A stretch of DNA of 64,000 nucleotides from AP-15 sp963787425 (GCA_963787425.1 CAWBCV010000021.1:189158-253157), one strand, 5' to 3'; positions 43,247-51,844 are shown, counted from the first letter of the stretch. Notes: generated by a model not told the origin, from the letters alone. Numbers and translations: made by a program.

Positions 43247-45253
43247 ATGCCCCAGCTTTCACAATTCGTCACCACGATCTTGACCGTCGCGCTGCTCGGG
43301 TATGCGTGCGGCACAGCCGCAGCTGAGGTTGGCATCGCGGGCCAAGTCGAAGTCGGCGGTGGACCGCTCGCAAGTTCTACCATCACTCTATGGGCTGCCA
43401 CTGAGGGCGAACCCAAGCAGCTGGTTCAAGCGAAATCAGGCAGTGATGGCCAATTTGAACTTCGCACCGCAGAGACGCCCGGCAAGGATGTTGTTCTGTA
43501 TGTGGTTGCAAAGGGCGGCGTAGCTACAGGCAAACACGGCGAAGACAGTCCGGCCATCGCTTTGCTGACGGTGTTAGGCAACAAGCCCCCGGCCAAGATT
43601 GTTATCAACGAACTCACCACGGTGGCGTCGACGTTTACTTCCGCCCGTTTCATTAAAGGCGAAGCGATCTCAGGAAATACGCTCGGACTGCGGATCGCCG
43701 CCGGGAACGCTCCGAACCTAATAGATCCGACGACTGGCAGGTGGGGCAAAGTAATTCTGGATCCGCTCAACATCACCCAGAACACGACGCTCGCGAACTT
43801 GAACACACTCGCCTCGCTCGTCGCGGCGTTTACAACCGTAGCCAATGACGATTGGCGGGTGCGTTTCCTCAAGGCCGCTACTCCGACCGGAGGCGTGACG
43901 CCGAAGAATGTGCTCGAAGCGATGGCGGGCATCGCTCGCACATCGTGGGCTGACCCGAAGTCGCTTTACGCGTTATTCGACGAAGCCTACCCGCAGCCGC
44001 AGGATGGTTCCCCGCGCAATGCGCCATTCCTGCCGTATCTCGCATACGCTCCGCCCGACTTCGCTCTTATGCTTAGTTTCGCCGGGGGCGGTATGCTCGC
44101 GAATGGCAAATTTGTGTTCGATGCGGATGGAAACCTGTGGAGCGGCCAGAACTGGATGCCCGGCTCACAGTCCAGTGTGACGCATAACATCGGCGGCGGG
44201 ACGATCAAGGTCGCCTCCGACGGAACCGCACTGTCGCCTGCACTCACAGGTTTTAGGGGCATGGGCGTAGACAGTATCGGGTGGGGCACCGGCGTGGCGC
44301 TCGACAAGGTTTGGGTCACGGGCTTGAACGGGACGATTGGCGTGATGGATTTCGACGGTCGTCCCATCGGAAACGAGACTGATTTCCCCTTCGCAGGTAA
44401 GGTCGGTGGACTGCAGGGTGTCGGTATCGCCGCGAACGGTGACGTGTGGATCGCCGACGCCACTAAGAACCAACTGCTGTATTTCCCCGGCGGACGGGTA
44501 AAAGACGGACGGCTTGTGCAGGTCAATGGACTGAAGTCGCCCTTCGGCATTGCCATCGACGCCCAGAACCGCGTTTGGGTGAGCAATGCGCAGTCGGATA
44601 CGGTCGTGCGATTTCTGGCCGACGATCCATCCAAGGCTGAATCCTTCAGGGTCGGAATTGGTGTTCGTGGCGTCGCTTTGGATTCAAAGGGCAATCTCTG
44701 GGTGGCGAGCAACATGTCCCTGGACTTTCCGCCGCCGGTCATTCCCGACGGTGTGTCTGTGATGAAGCAGTTTCAGCTCGCCGGTGAGCATTTGATGAAA
44801 GAGCTTCCCCCCGGAAAGGTCACGGGCGTAGTCAATATGATTCGCCCAGACGGCACTCAACCCGCGCCGATGGGCTTCAGCGGCGGCAAGGTGATCAACG
44901 TGCCTTGGGGCGTGTCGATCGACGGCGAGGATCAGGTCTGGGTCGCCAACTTCTGGGGTCGCGGCGTCTTGCTGGTGGCCGGGGCCGAGCCGAAGGGGCA
45001 AACCTCCGGGGCGAAGTCCGGCGATGTCGTCCATGCTTTCACCGGCGGCACCATCCAGATGCTTACCGACGTAGTGATCGACCCAGCTGGCAATATCTGG
45101 GCCGCGAACAACTGGAATAGCCCCGAAGCAGCGGTCTACGATCAACCGGCCCACGCCATTTCGACTTGGGGTGGTGGGTCGGGTCTAACTGTCATCTACG
45201 GCGTTGCGGCCCCGGTGAAGGCCCCGCTCATGGGTCCGGTGCGGGCGAACTAA
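43247..45253 (+). CDS. Secreted NHL/SMP-30-like beta-propeller protein
   Basis: About 668 residues from the ATG at 43247, preceded by GGAG; the longer frame from 43211 has no such site. The signal peptide MPQLSQFVTTILTVALLGY ends near GTAAAEVG. The N-terminal region (VGGGPLASSTITLWAATEG, DGQFELRTAETPGKDVVLY) looks like a carboxypeptidase-regulatory/Ig-like beta fold. An Asn-rich helical part follows. From about residue 270, repeated blades of the type FVFDADGNLWSGQN, GIAANGDVWIADATKNQLL, GIAIDAQNRVWVSNAQSD, GVALDSKGNLWVASN, GVSIDGEDQVWVANFWG and VVIDPAGNIWAANNW form a six-bladed propeller (Vgb/virginiamycin-lyase and gluconolactonase-like). The role is unknown. It is followed by a good terminator. 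Confidence 0.87.
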   Translation: MPQLSQFVTTILTVALLGYACGTAAAEVGIAGQVEVGGGPLASSTITLWAATEGEPKQLVQAKSGSDGQFELRTAETPGKDVVLYVVAKGGVATGKHGEDSPAIALLTVLGNKPPAKIVINELTTVASTFTSARFIKGEAISGNTLGLRIAAGNAPNLIDPTTGRWGKVILDPLNITQNTTLANLNTLASLVAAFTTVANDDWRVRFLKAATPTGGVTPKNVLEAMAGIARTSWADPKSLYALFDEAYPQPQDGSPRNAPFLPYLAYAPPDFALMLSFAGGGMLANGKFVFDADGNLWSGQNWMPGSQSSVTHNIGGGTIKVASDGTALSPALTGFRGMGVDSIGWGTGVALDKVWVTGLNGTIGVMDFDGRPIGNETDFPFAGKVGGLQGVGIAANGDVWIADATKNQLLYFPGGRVKDGRLVQVNGLKSPFGIAIDAQNRVWVSNAQSDTVVRFLADDPSKAESFRVGIGVRGVALDSKGNLWVASNMSLDFPPPVIPDGVSVMKQFQLAGEHLMKELPPGKVTGVVNMIRPDGTQPAPMGFSGGKVINVPWGVSIDGEDQVWVANFWGRGVLLVAGAEPKGQTSGAKSGDVVHAFTGGTIQMLTDVVIDPAGNIWAANNWNSPEAAVYDQPAHAISTWGGGSGLTVIYGVAAPVKAPLMGPVRAN

Positions 45254-45284
45254 CGAGTTCGAGTTGAAAACTTCTGACGAAATT

Positions 45285-45316
45285 CAAAGCCCCGCCAGCG
45301 TTCGGGGCTTTGTTAT
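45285..45316 (+). terminator. Rho-independent terminator after the beta-propeller gene
   Basis: A 10-bp perfect stem CAAAGCCCCG / CGGGGCTTTG with an 8-base loop is followed by TTATTG. It lies 32 bases after the stop codon at 45253. Symmetrical A-rich and T-rich flanks would let it function in both directions. Confidence 0.85.
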
Positions 45317-45463
45317 TGGTGGGTCGCAATGTTCGCTTTTTGGGTAAGTCTGCGACCTTCCGCGATACGGCCTATTAACCGGCTCAGGCCGATCCCGAGT
45401 CAACGGCTCAAGCCGACCCAATTCAGATGATCGTGCTCACCGAACTGGCACCCTCGATCCTGA

Positions 45464-46072
45464 TCATGCCGCTACAGCCGCCATCTCTCGTTTCACCCGA
45501 TGCACTGTTCCGGTTCCGACGCCGAGAGCTTTCGCCGTTTTGAGTATGCCAGTGCCGGTCGCCAGTTGCGCTCGGATGCCCTCGACGACATCCTCGCCCA
45601 CGGGACGACGCCCGAGCCGTTTCCCCTGGCTCCGCGCCCGCGCAAGGCCCGATTTTACCCGCTCAACAATCATGGCACGCTCGAACTCGGCAAAGACGCC
45701 CATCATCTGGAACATTGCCTTGCCCGCTGGCGTGCCGGTATCGATGCCCTGTTGATGGAGATAAAGGTCCACACCCTTCGCGTGCAGTTCGCCGAGGAAC
45801 GCTACCAACTCCTGCAATGAGCGTCCGAGCCGGTCGACCGACCAAGCCGAGACTTGATCGAATTCGCGGCGCGCGATCCCGCGACACAAGGAATCGTAGC
45901 CCGGTCGTTTGTCACGGCCTTTGGTGCCGCTGATACCGGCATCGGTAAAGACAGCAACCACATTCCAGCCGTGCCGCTCGGCGACGGCCTCAAGCTCGCG
46001 CTGCTGATTTTCGACGGTTTGCTCTGTTGTGGAGACGCGAAGGTAAAGGGCGATGCGTTTCGACATGCACAA
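45464..46072 (-). CDS. Serine recombinase (resolvase/invertase family)
   Basis: A 202-residue recombinase. The catalytic domain begins KRIALYLRVSTTEQTVENQ, with the nucleophile Ser in LRVST. It continues GISGTKGRDKRPGYDSLCR, the Arg/Asp motif WSVDRLGRSLQELVAFLGE and the Glu-Arg end FAEFERAMIVERVKSGLAR. A C-terminal helix-turn-helix (GTGILKTAKALGVGTGTVHRV) binds the res subsites. The size fits small Tn3-type resolvases. No transposase or terminal repeats are visible nearby. A 30-bp inverted repeat just upstream (46086..46115) is a suitable crossover subsite. A diverged 3' remnant of another copy is at 43070..43150. Confidence 0.95.
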   Translation of the reverse strand: MCMSKRIALYLRVSTTEQTVENQQRELEAVAERHGWNVVAVFTDAGISGTKGRDKRPGYDSLCRGIARREFDQVSAWSVDRLGRSLQELVAFLGELHAKGVDLYLHQQGIDTGTPAGKAMFQMMGVFAEFERAMIVERVKSGLARARSQGKRLGRRPVGEDVVEGIRAQLATGTGILKTAKALGVGTGTVHRVKREMAAVAA

Positions 46073-46085
46073 TCATAGCGTGTCT

Positions 46086-46115
46086 CTATACAAGAAACAA
46101 GTAATTATTGTATAG
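46086..46115. promoter_or_regulatory. Candidate res crossover/operator palindrome
   Basis: An inverted repeat CTATACAA ... TTGTATAG (46086..46093 and 46108..46115; 14-base spacer, 30 bp overall) begins 13 bases upstream of the recombinase start. The AT-rich spacer and about 28-30-bp size are those of a serine-resolvase subsite I, and recombinase genes are normally autoregulated from such sites. Confidence 0.55.
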
Positions 46116-46357
46116 AATATCCGGGCCTGTTTACGCGAGGAAATCCGCCATTCCGGTAGGCGGTTTCGCGGATGGATTTCTGTATGGCCGGGCTGGAATG
46201 CCGCTTGCGAGCCAGGGCCACTCCACCCTCTGATTTTCGAGGAAGCCGTGGGGAAAATCAGATGAGCCAGAACTCCCTCTAATATACAGTTCTCTCCCGT
46301 AGGTGCGACTAGCCGCGTTAGAGGTGGCTTTGCGACTGCTCGACGGCGAAGCGCGAG

Positions 46358-46960
46358 CTAAAGCCCAGCCTGGATCACGACGAAATCGAGCACCCTATCG
46401 ACCCCGTCACCGGTCTTCAGGTTGGTGAAGACGAAGGGGCGAACGCCGCGCATGCGCTTGGCGTCGCGGTCCATGATATCGAGGCTGGCGCCGACCAGCG
46501 GAGCGAGGTCGATCTTGTTGATGACGAGGAGGTCGGAGCGGGTGATGCCGGGGCCGCCCTTGCGCGGGATTTTGTCGCCGGCGGCAACGTCGATGACATA
46601 GATCGTCAGGTCGGCAAGCTCAGGGGAGAAGGTTGCGGCGAGGTTGTCGCCGCCCGACTCGATCAATATCAAGTCGAGGCGCGGAAAGATCCGGTTCATC
46701 TCCGCGACGGCGGCGAGATTTATCGAAGCGTCCTCGCGGATCGCGGTATGCGGGCAGCCGCCGGTTTCCACGCCGCGGATACGTTCGGGCGGCAATGCGC
46801 CGCTGCGGGTCAGGAATTCGGCATCCTCGCGGGTGTAGATGTCGTTGGTGATCGCGGCAATCTCATACCGGCCGCGCATCCTCTTGCATAGCCAGTCCAT
46901 CAGCGCGGTCTTGCCCGATCCGACCGGACCGCCGATCCCGAGCCGCAGCGGATTGGTCAT
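46358..46960 (-). CDS. ureG: Urease accessory GTPase UreG
   Basis: A 200-residue SIMIBI-class GTPase: Walker A GGPVGSGKTALMDWL near residue 9, VETGGCPHTAIREDASIN near residue 64 with the Cys-Pro-His nickel/zinc-binding triad, ESGGDNLAATFSPELAD near residue 97 and the G4 motif NKIDLAPLVGA near residue 147. It drives GTP-dependent nickel insertion into urease with UreF, UreD and UreE. Its ATG overlaps the ureF stop by four bases. It is the last gene of the urease operon. Confidence 0.97.
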   Translation of the reverse strand: MTNPLRLGIGGPVGSGKTALMDWLCKRMRGRYEIAAITNDIYTREDAEFLTRSGALPPERIRGVETGGCPHTAIREDASINLAAVAEMNRIFPRLDLILIESGGDNLAATFSPELADLTIYVIDVAAGDKIPRKGGPGITRSDLLVINKIDLAPLVGASLDIMDRDAKRMRGVRPFVFTNLKTGDGVDRVLDFVVIQAGL

Positions 46961-47694
46961 GAGCGGAATAGCCTCGTGTATTGGGTTTCATGCGCCATTG
47001 AGGCGAGCTCAACGGCAAAGGTCGCGCCGCCGAACGACGTCCGGTCGCGCGTCAGCGCGCCGCTCACCGCGGCTGCAATAACCGGCTCCAGCGCTGCGAG
47101 GATGCGCTGGCCATCGGTTTGCCCGATAATTCCCAGGCGCAAGCCGGCAGAGACAAGATTGGACGCTAACGCCAGCAAATGTCCGAGCAGCGCGCAGTCG
47201 AGCGGAATATCAGCCTGTGCCGTCGCGGCGCCCACCGCCGCGGCGTAGCACACTGCCTCACCTCTCTCCTTGATCCCTTCACTCCAGCAATCGAGAAGCG
47301 AATTGGGCCACGCGGCGCGGCACGTCGCGAGGAACGCCTCGCCTTGTGCGGTTGTCTCGAGCCGTGTTTCGGCGGTGGCGCGGAACGCGATGCCTCGCCG
47401 ATTGGCGTCCGTGAGCGCACCTACGTCGCCTGCCGAGGACGCTCGATGTGCATCGCGAAGGATATCCGCGTCCATGCGACCTCCGCCCGAAGCGAGAATG
47501 GCGTTGATCCAAAGTTGCATTGAGTCCCGATCGCGGACGGCACCGCTCGTCGCCGCCGCTTCGAGGCCGTGCGAAAAGGAGAAGGAACCGATCGGAAACC
47601 CTGGCGACAGCCACGCCAATAAGCGATAAAGCCCAGTACTGAAGCCGTTCTCCCGCGGTGCGGGCGAAGGGCTTTTCGGGTCATTCATGCTCAT
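46957..47694 (-). CDS. ureF: Urease accessory protein UreF
   Basis: A 245-residue all-helical protein. LLAWLSPGFPIGSFSFSHG followed by LEAAATSGAVRD near residues 27-55 is the UreF signature. Later come EAFLATCRAAWPNSLLD, the GHLLALASNLVSAGLRLG segment and VIGQTDGQRILAALE-type text (IIGQTDGQRILAALEPVI). The C-terminus MAHETQYTRLFRS is the conserved end that regulates UreG. It gates GTP hydrolysis during urease activation. It overlaps ureE by 14 bases and ureG by four. Confidence 0.95.
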   Translation of the reverse strand: MSMNDPKSPSPAPRENGFSTGLYRLLAWLSPGFPIGSFSFSHGLEAAATSGAVRDRDSMQLWINAILASGGGRMDADILRDAHRASSAGDVGALTDANRRGIAFRATAETRLETTAQGEAFLATCRAAWPNSLLDCWSEGIKERGEAVCYAAAVGAATAQADIPLDCALLGHLLALASNLVSAGLRLGIIGQTDGQRILAALEPVIAAAVSGALTRDRTSFGGATFAVELASMAHETQYTRLFRS

Positions 47695-48133
47695 GGTAGG
47701 CGCCGGTTTCGGGGTCGAACGGCGCCTCCAATTCGACGACGCGCCCGCCGAGGCCGGCTACCATCTCGGCGATCACGTGGTCGGGCCGGATGCGCAGCCG
47801 TTCTCCGGCAATCTGTACCGGCAGGTGCCGATTGCCGAGGTGCCAGGCAATCCGCAATAAATCTTTGCGACTGGCAGCGGTGATCTCCAATAGGGGTTCG
47901 GCGGCCGCACTGACGCGGAGGTAGCCGCCGCCTTCCAGTTCGAGACCATCGCCCTCGACCAGATGGTGTGCCCGCGGCAAGTCGAGCAGGTAGGTCTGCT
48001 CCGAAGCCGCGACGAGGCGGATGCGGCGGCGATGCCGGTCGACAAAGGCGAGTTTCACCGTGTCGAGCGCCTCCTCCTCCGGCCATGTTCCTCTTCGATG
48101 CACCGCAATCGCCCGCCGCATCAGAAAATTCAC
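47681..48133 (-). CDS. ureE: Urease nickel metallochaperone UreE
   Basis: A 150-residue protein: DTVKLAFVDRHRRRIRLVA (peptide-binding domain), LPRAHHLVEGDGLELEGGGYLRV around residue 55, and the metal-binding domain with AWHLGNRHLPVQIAGERLR near residue 95 and DHVIAEMVAGLGGRVVELE, the conserved GNRHLP His. The tail (PETGAYHEHE) has only two His residues, unlike the His-rich Klebsiella type, as is common in Alphaproteobacteria. It delivers nickel to UreG. It lies 72 bases after ureC. Confidence 0.95.
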   Translation of the reverse strand: MNFLMRRAIAVHRRGTWPEEEALDTVKLAFVDRHRRRIRLVAASEQTYLLDLPRAHHLVEGDGLELEGGGYLRVSAAAEPLLEITAASRKDLLRIAWHLGNRHLPVQIAGERLRIRPDHVIAEMVAGLGGRVVELEAPFDPETGAYHEHE

Positions 48134-48205
48134 AATGAGGCAGTGAGACAGCGAGAGGAACCGTCTTTCTCATCGCCTCCCCGTCTCATTGTGTTCAACA
48201 CTTCT

Positions 48206-49915
48206 TCAATACAGGAAGTAACGCTGGGCCATTGGCAATACGGTTGCCGGCTCACAAGTCAGGTGGACGCCGTCGGCGCGCACCTCGTAGGTCTCGGGAT
48301 CGACTTCAATGTGAGGCGTTGTGTCGTTCAGCACCATGCGCTTCTTGTCGATTGCGCGGATGCCGCTCGCCGGGAGCACGGTGCGCTGCAGTCCGAGCTG
48401 TTCGTAGATCCCGCGCTCGATTGCAATCGTAGGCAGGAAGGTGACGCAGGAGGCCGAAAGCGCGCGGCCGAAGGCGCCGAACATCGGCCGGTAATGCACC
48501 GGCTGCGGGGTCGGGATCGAGGCATTCGGGTCACCCATCAATGCCGCGGCGATCGTGCCAGCCTTCAGCACGAGATCGGGCTTTACACCGAAAAAGGCCG
48601 GCGACCATAGGACAAGATCGGCGAGTTTGCCCACCTCGACCGAGCCGATGTGCTCGGCGAGGCCATGGGTCAGCGCCGGGTTGATCGTGTATTTCGCGAT
48701 ATAGCGCTTCGCCCGGAAATTGTCCGACCGGTCGCTATCCTCCGGCAGCCGGCCGCGCTGCCGCTTCATCTTGTCCGCGGTCTGCCAGGTGCGGATAATG
48801 ACTTCGCCGGCGCGGCCCATCGCCTGGCTGTCGGAGGACATCATGCTGAACGCGCCGAGATCGTGCAGGATGTCCTCGGCGGCGATCGTCTCGCGCCGGA
48901 TGCGGCTCTCGGCGAAAGCGACATCCTCGGGGATCCGCGGGTCGAGGTGATGGCACACCATCAACATGTCGAGATGCTCGTCGACGGTGTTGACCGTGAA
49001 TGGGCGGGTCGGGTTGGTCGACGAGGGCAGCACGTTCGGCAGCCCGCATAACTTGATTATATCGGGGGCATGGCCGCCCCCTGCCCCTTCGGTATGAAAG
49101 GCGTGGATGTTGCGGCCCTTGAACGCGGCAATCGTGTCCTCGACAAAACCCAACTCGTTGAGCGTGTCGGTGTGGATCGCGACCGCAATGTCCAATTGCT
49201 CGGCGACGGCGAGGCAGGTGTCGATTGCCGCTGGGGTCGTTCCCCAATCTTCGTGAAGTTTCAATCCGCAGGCGCCCGCCTCGACCATCTCGACCAGCGC
49301 GCGCGGCTCCGAAGCATTGCCTTTGCCGAAAAAGCCCAGATTGACCGGCAGCCCTTCCGCTGCCTCCATCATCCGGCCAAGATGCCACGGGCCCGGCGTG
49401 CAGGTCGTTGCGGCGGTGCCGGCAGCGGGGCCGGTGCCGCCCCCGAGCATTGTCGTGATGCCGCTGTAGAATGCCTCCTCGACCAGCTGCGGGCAGATGA
49501 AGTGGATGTGCGAGTCGATGCCGCCGGCGGTGACGATGCGGCCCTCTCCGGCGATCGCTTCGGTCCCCGGCCCGATCACGATATCGACGCCGGGCTGGAT
49601 GTCGGGGTTGCCGGCCTTGCCGATCCCGCTGATGCGGCCGTCGCGAATGCCGATATCGGCTTTGATCACGCCCCAGTAGTCTAGGATCACGGCATTGGTG
49701 ATGACGGTATCGACGGCGCCGTCGGCGCGGGTCGCCTGGCCCTGCCCCATGCCGTCGCGGATGACTTTGCCGCCGCCGAATTTGACCTCCTCGCCATAGA
49801 TCGTCCGGTCGCTCTCGATCTCGATGATGAGTTCGGTGTCGGCGAGCCGCAGCCGATCGCCGGTTGTCGGCCCGAACATCGCGGCATAGGCCGCGCGCGG
49901 AATCGCCCTCGGCAT
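48206..49915 (-). CDS. ureC: Urease alpha subunit UreC
   Basis: A 569-residue catalytic subunit of normal size. The nickel site is complete: GGIDSHIHFICPQ (His-x-His), carbamylated Lys in CGLKLHEDWGTTP, His in VAIHTDTLNE, FHTEGAGGGHAPD, and the catalytic-flap MVCHHLDPRIPED with Cys and His. The N-terminus AAYAAMFGPTTGDRLRLAD and C-terminus (VLPMAQRYFLY; the usual ending is FLF) are canonical. It hydrolyses urea to ammonia and carbamate. It follows ureB by four bases. Confidence 0.98.
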   Translation of the reverse strand: MPRAIPRAAYAAMFGPTTGDRLRLADTELIIEIESDRTIYGEEVKFGGGKVIRDGMGQGQATRADGAVDTVITNAVILDYWGVIKADIGIRDGRISGIGKAGNPDIQPGVDIVIGPGTEAIAGEGRIVTAGGIDSHIHFICPQLVEEAFYSGITTMLGGGTGPAAGTAATTCTPGPWHLGRMMEAAEGLPVNLGFFGKGNASEPRALVEMVEAGACGLKLHEDWGTTPAAIDTCLAVAEQLDIAVAIHTDTLNELGFVEDTIAAFKGRNIHAFHTEGAGGGHAPDIIKLCGLPNVLPSSTNPTRPFTVNTVDEHLDMLMVCHHLDPRIPEDVAFAESRIRRETIAAEDILHDLGAFSMMSSDSQAMGRAGEVIIRTWQTADKMKRQRGRLPEDSDRSDNFRAKRYIAKYTINPALTHGLAEHIGSVEVGKLADLVLWSPAFFGVKPDLVLKAGTIAAALMGDPNASIPTPQPVHYRPMFGAFGRALSASCVTFLPTIAIERGIYEQLGLQRTVLPASGIRAIDKKRMVLNDTTPHIEVDPETYEVRADGVHLTCEPATVLPMAQRYFLY

Positions 49916-49919
49916 TGCC

Positions 49920-50228
49920 CTATCCCAGCCGGCCGTTGATCCGGCCGTTGAAGCCGATCACACGGCGCTCTCCGGCATAAGCGACGAGCCTCACCTCGCG
50001 GCTCTGCCCCGGCTCGAAGCGCGTCGCGGTCCCGGCGGCGATGTCGAGGCGAAAACCGCGCGCCTGCTCGCGGTCGAAGGCAAGCGCGGCATTGGTCTCG
50101 TAGAAATGATAATGCGAGCCGACCTGGATCGGGCGGTCGCCGGTATTGGCCACCATCAACGTCACGGTCGGGCGGCCGGTGTTGATCTCGATCTCGCCCG
50201 GCGCGGTGATGATTTCTCCGGGGATCAT
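49920..50228 (-). CDS. ureB: Urease beta subunit UreB
   Basis: A 102-residue subunit: MIPGEIITAPGEIEINTGR, TVTLMVANTGDRPIQVGSH, YHFYETNAALAFDREQARG and FRLDIAAGTATRFEPGQSR, all in order as in other UreB proteins. The start at 50228 is preceded by AAGAGG; the nine-codon-longer frame is not the family start. It is the structural beta subunit of the (alpha-beta-gamma)3 enzyme. A palindromic repeat (50251..50315) separates it from ureA. Confidence 0.97.
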   Translation of the reverse strand: MIPGEIITAPGEIEINTGRPTVTLMVANTGDRPIQVGSHYHFYETNAALAFDREQARGFRLDIAAGTATRFEPGQSREVRLVAYAGERRVIGFNGRINGRLG

Positions 50229-50250
50229 CGCGCCCTCTTGCGTAGAGCCC

Positions 50251-50315
50251 TTCACCCCAGACCTTTCCCCGCGAGCGGGGAGAGGGAGGGACCCGCGCAG
50301 CGGGAGGGTGAGGGG
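50251..50315. repeat. Palindromic intergenic repeat between ureA and ureB
   Basis: CCTTTCCCCGCGAGCGGGGAG-type hairpin (stem CCCCGC/GCGGGG at 50267..50280) is bounded by outer arms near CCTTCACCCC and GGGTGAGGGG, with a second small stem CCCGC...GCGGG between them. It is a dispersed repeat of the same character as 31770..31806. Its position inside the operon suggests insertion that preserved transcription and may moderate ureA to ureB coupling. Confidence 0.6.
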
Positions 50316-50351
50316 CAGCGAGCGACGGGTGTCAATCTTTTGTTCATGATT

Positions 50352-50654
50352 TCAGCGGATCGGCTCATGCACCGTGACGAGCTTGGTGCCGTCCGGAAAC
50401 GTAGCCTCGACCTGAATTTCGTGGATCATCTCGGGCACCCCCTCCATGACCTGATCGCGCGAAACGACCGCGGCCCCGTCGCGCATCAATTCGGCCACGC
50501 TCTTGCCGTCGCGCGCTCCTTCGAGAACGTAGTCTGTGATCAGTGCCAGCGCTTCAGGATAATTCAGTTTGACGCCACGCTTCAGCCGGCGGTCGGCGAC
50601 CATGGCCGCAACGGACACTAGAAGCTTGTCCTTCTCGTGTGGAGTTAGATTCAT
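50352..50654 (-). CDS. ureA: Urease gamma subunit UreA
   Basis: A 100-residue subunit: MNLTPHEKDKLLVSVAAMV, KRGVKLNYPEALALITDYV, EGARDGKSVAELMRDGAAV and GVPEMIHEIQVEATFPDGTK, ending LVTVHEPIR. It is canonical over its full length. It is the first structural urease gene of the operon. Between it and the upstream DUF190 gene are about 45 bases without an evident terminator, so it is probably co-transcribed with the fluoride and amide genes. Confidence 0.97.
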   Translation of the reverse strand: MNLTPHEKDKLLVSVAAMVADRRLKRGVKLNYPEALALITDYVLEGARDGKSVAELMRDGAAVVSRDQVMEGVPEMIHEIQVEATFPDGTKLVTVHEPIR

Positions 50655-50699
50655 ACGGTCCTTACATCTGCTCGCTTAAATGCATTAACCGTGCCACAT

Positions 50700-51056
50700 C
50701 TACGGGCCTGCGATCTCTTTGCGATCGGGCCCGTAGCGCAGGATGCGGACTTCCGAGAGCGAAATGAGTCCCCCTTTGATCATCTCGTCCAGCAGCGGGA
50801 GGAAGTCCGAGATTTTCTGCTCGCTGTCGATGATTTCTACTATTACCGGAAGATCCTCGGAGAGACGCAGGACCTTGGCGGTATGAAGGCGGCTCGAATG
50901 ACCAAAGCCCATCGGTCCGCGCAATACCGTCGCCCCGGCAAGCTCTTGCTCGCGCGCCTTGAGAACGATGGCCTCGTAAAGGGGATGGTGGCCGAACCGG
51001 TCACTTTCACCGATGAAGATACGCAGCAATACTGCCTTTTCTCCCAGCTGCATCAT
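50700..51056 (-). CDS. DUF190 protein, CrcB/FluC-associated
   Basis: A 118-residue DUF190 family protein: KAVLLRIFIGESDRFGHHPL, YEAIVLKAREQELAGATVL, RGPMGFGHSSRLHTAKVLR and LPVIVEIIDSEQKISDFLP. This ferredoxin-like, PII-like fold is regularly encoded beside CrcB fluoride channels, as here (24 bases downstream of crcB). The PII resemblance suggests a regulatory or ligand-sensing role for the channel, but no function is proven for the family. Confidence 0.9.
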   Translation of the reverse strand: MMQLGEKAVLLRIFIGESDRFGHHPLYEAIVLKAREQELAGATVLRGPMGFGHSSRLHTAKVLRLSEDLPVIVEIIDSEQKISDFLPLLDEMIKGGLISLSEVRILRYGPDRKEIAGP

Positions 51057-51080
51057 CAGCTCCCGTCCACCAGATCCGCG

Positions 51081-51470
51081 TCAGCGATTAATCAAGATGC
51101 CTGCGATATGTCCCAACCAGACGCCAACCAGGCAGAACACGGTCGACGCCAATATATACGCTCCGCTGGCGAACCATTCTCCATTTCGCGCGAGGTTGAG
51201 GGTTTCCAGGCTGAACGAGGAAAACGTCGTGTAGCCACCGCATATCCCGACCATCACAAAAACGCGAAGATTGACTGGTACCAAAAATATTCCGTCCGGT
51301 CCCGTTAACGTATTGAAGACCCCAATGACAAAGCAGCCGGTGACATTGACGAGCAGAGTGCCCCACGGAAACGTGGCGCCGATCCAATTCGCGACCACGC
51401 CCGATAGCCCATAGCGCCCGACCCCGCCGACCGCGGCGCCGAGGAAAACGCACAGATAGGTGATCCACAC
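51081..51470 (-). CDS. crcB: Fluoride-specific channel CrcB/FluC
   Basis: A 129-residue four-helix membrane protein: CVFLGAAVGGVGRYGLSG (the GGxxRY motif), GTLLVNVTGCFVIGVFNTL with the Na+-site and pore Asn, and GICGGYTTFSSFSLETLNL, the GxxTTFSSFSLE Phe-box signature. Fluc channels are dual-topology dimers that expel F-. It is flanked by FmdB (upstream) and DUF190 (downstream). No fluoride riboswitch was recognised upstream, so control is probably by the surrounding operon. Its presence in a urease cluster is unusual; urease is inhibited by fluoride. Confidence 0.95.
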   Translation of the reverse strand: MWITYLCVFLGAAVGGVGRYGLSGVVANWIGATFPWGTLLVNVTGCFVIGVFNTLTGPDGIFLVPVNLRVFVMVGICGGYTTFSSFSLETLNLARNGEWFASGAYILASTVFCLVGVWLGHIAGILINR

Positions 51471-51476
51471 TTTTGC

Positions 51477-51812
51477 CTAATGGCCCACCATCCAAGGGCG
51501 GTCGGGCGGGCTCCCGTGCACATTGCCGAACTGTTGCTTGATCAGCGGACTGACACCGTGATCGTGGCCGTAATGGCGACGGTCCTTCGGCACATCCTCG
51601 CGGCGAACGACCTTTGGCTCATGCGCGCTGCGCTCGTTGCGCTCGTGAGCGATCCGGTTGTTCGACGACAGCACCCCCAGCATCGGCGCCGCAGCGAGCC
51701 GTGGCGCCGGAAGAGCGCAGCTCGGGCAGGGCGCCTTTGCCTCCCATTCGGTCATGCTACGCCATTCTCGGAACGGTCCGCAGTTTCCGCATCCATAGTC
51801 ATAGAGAGGCAT
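51477..51812 (-). CDS. fmdB: FmdB-type zinc-ribbon protein
   Basis: A 111-residue protein with the FmdB zinc ribbon: MPLYDYGCGNCGPFREWRSM and APCPSCALPAPRL (Cys-x2-Cys pairs near residues 8-11 and 29-32). A basic, His-rich tail follows (RREDVPKDRRHYGHDHGVS). Strong GGAGG precedes the ATG at 51812, which excludes the longer frame. FmdB is the putative regulator of formamidase in Methylophilus. Here it follows amiS and fmdA in the same order, with 32 bases between amiS and fmdB. Confidence 0.9.
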   Translation of the reverse strand: MPLYDYGCGNCGPFREWRSMTEWEAKAPCPSCALPAPRLAAAPMLGVLSSNNRIAHERNERSAHEPKVVRREDVPKDRRHYGHDHGVSPLIKQQFGNVHGSPPDRPWMVGH

Positions 51813-51844
51813 CTCGTGTTTCCTCCGTTGCGCCGGGTTCCGCG

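Noticed and set aside
45285..45316. Terminator as a possible attachment site of the recombinase
   Set aside because: The stem-loop with flanking T-run fits a terminator and is too far from the 30-bp palindrome at the recombinase start.
51471..51560. A fluoride riboswitch upstream of crcB
   Set aside because: The gap is only 6 bases after fmdB, and no GGNGAUGG...pseudoknot-type core was found.
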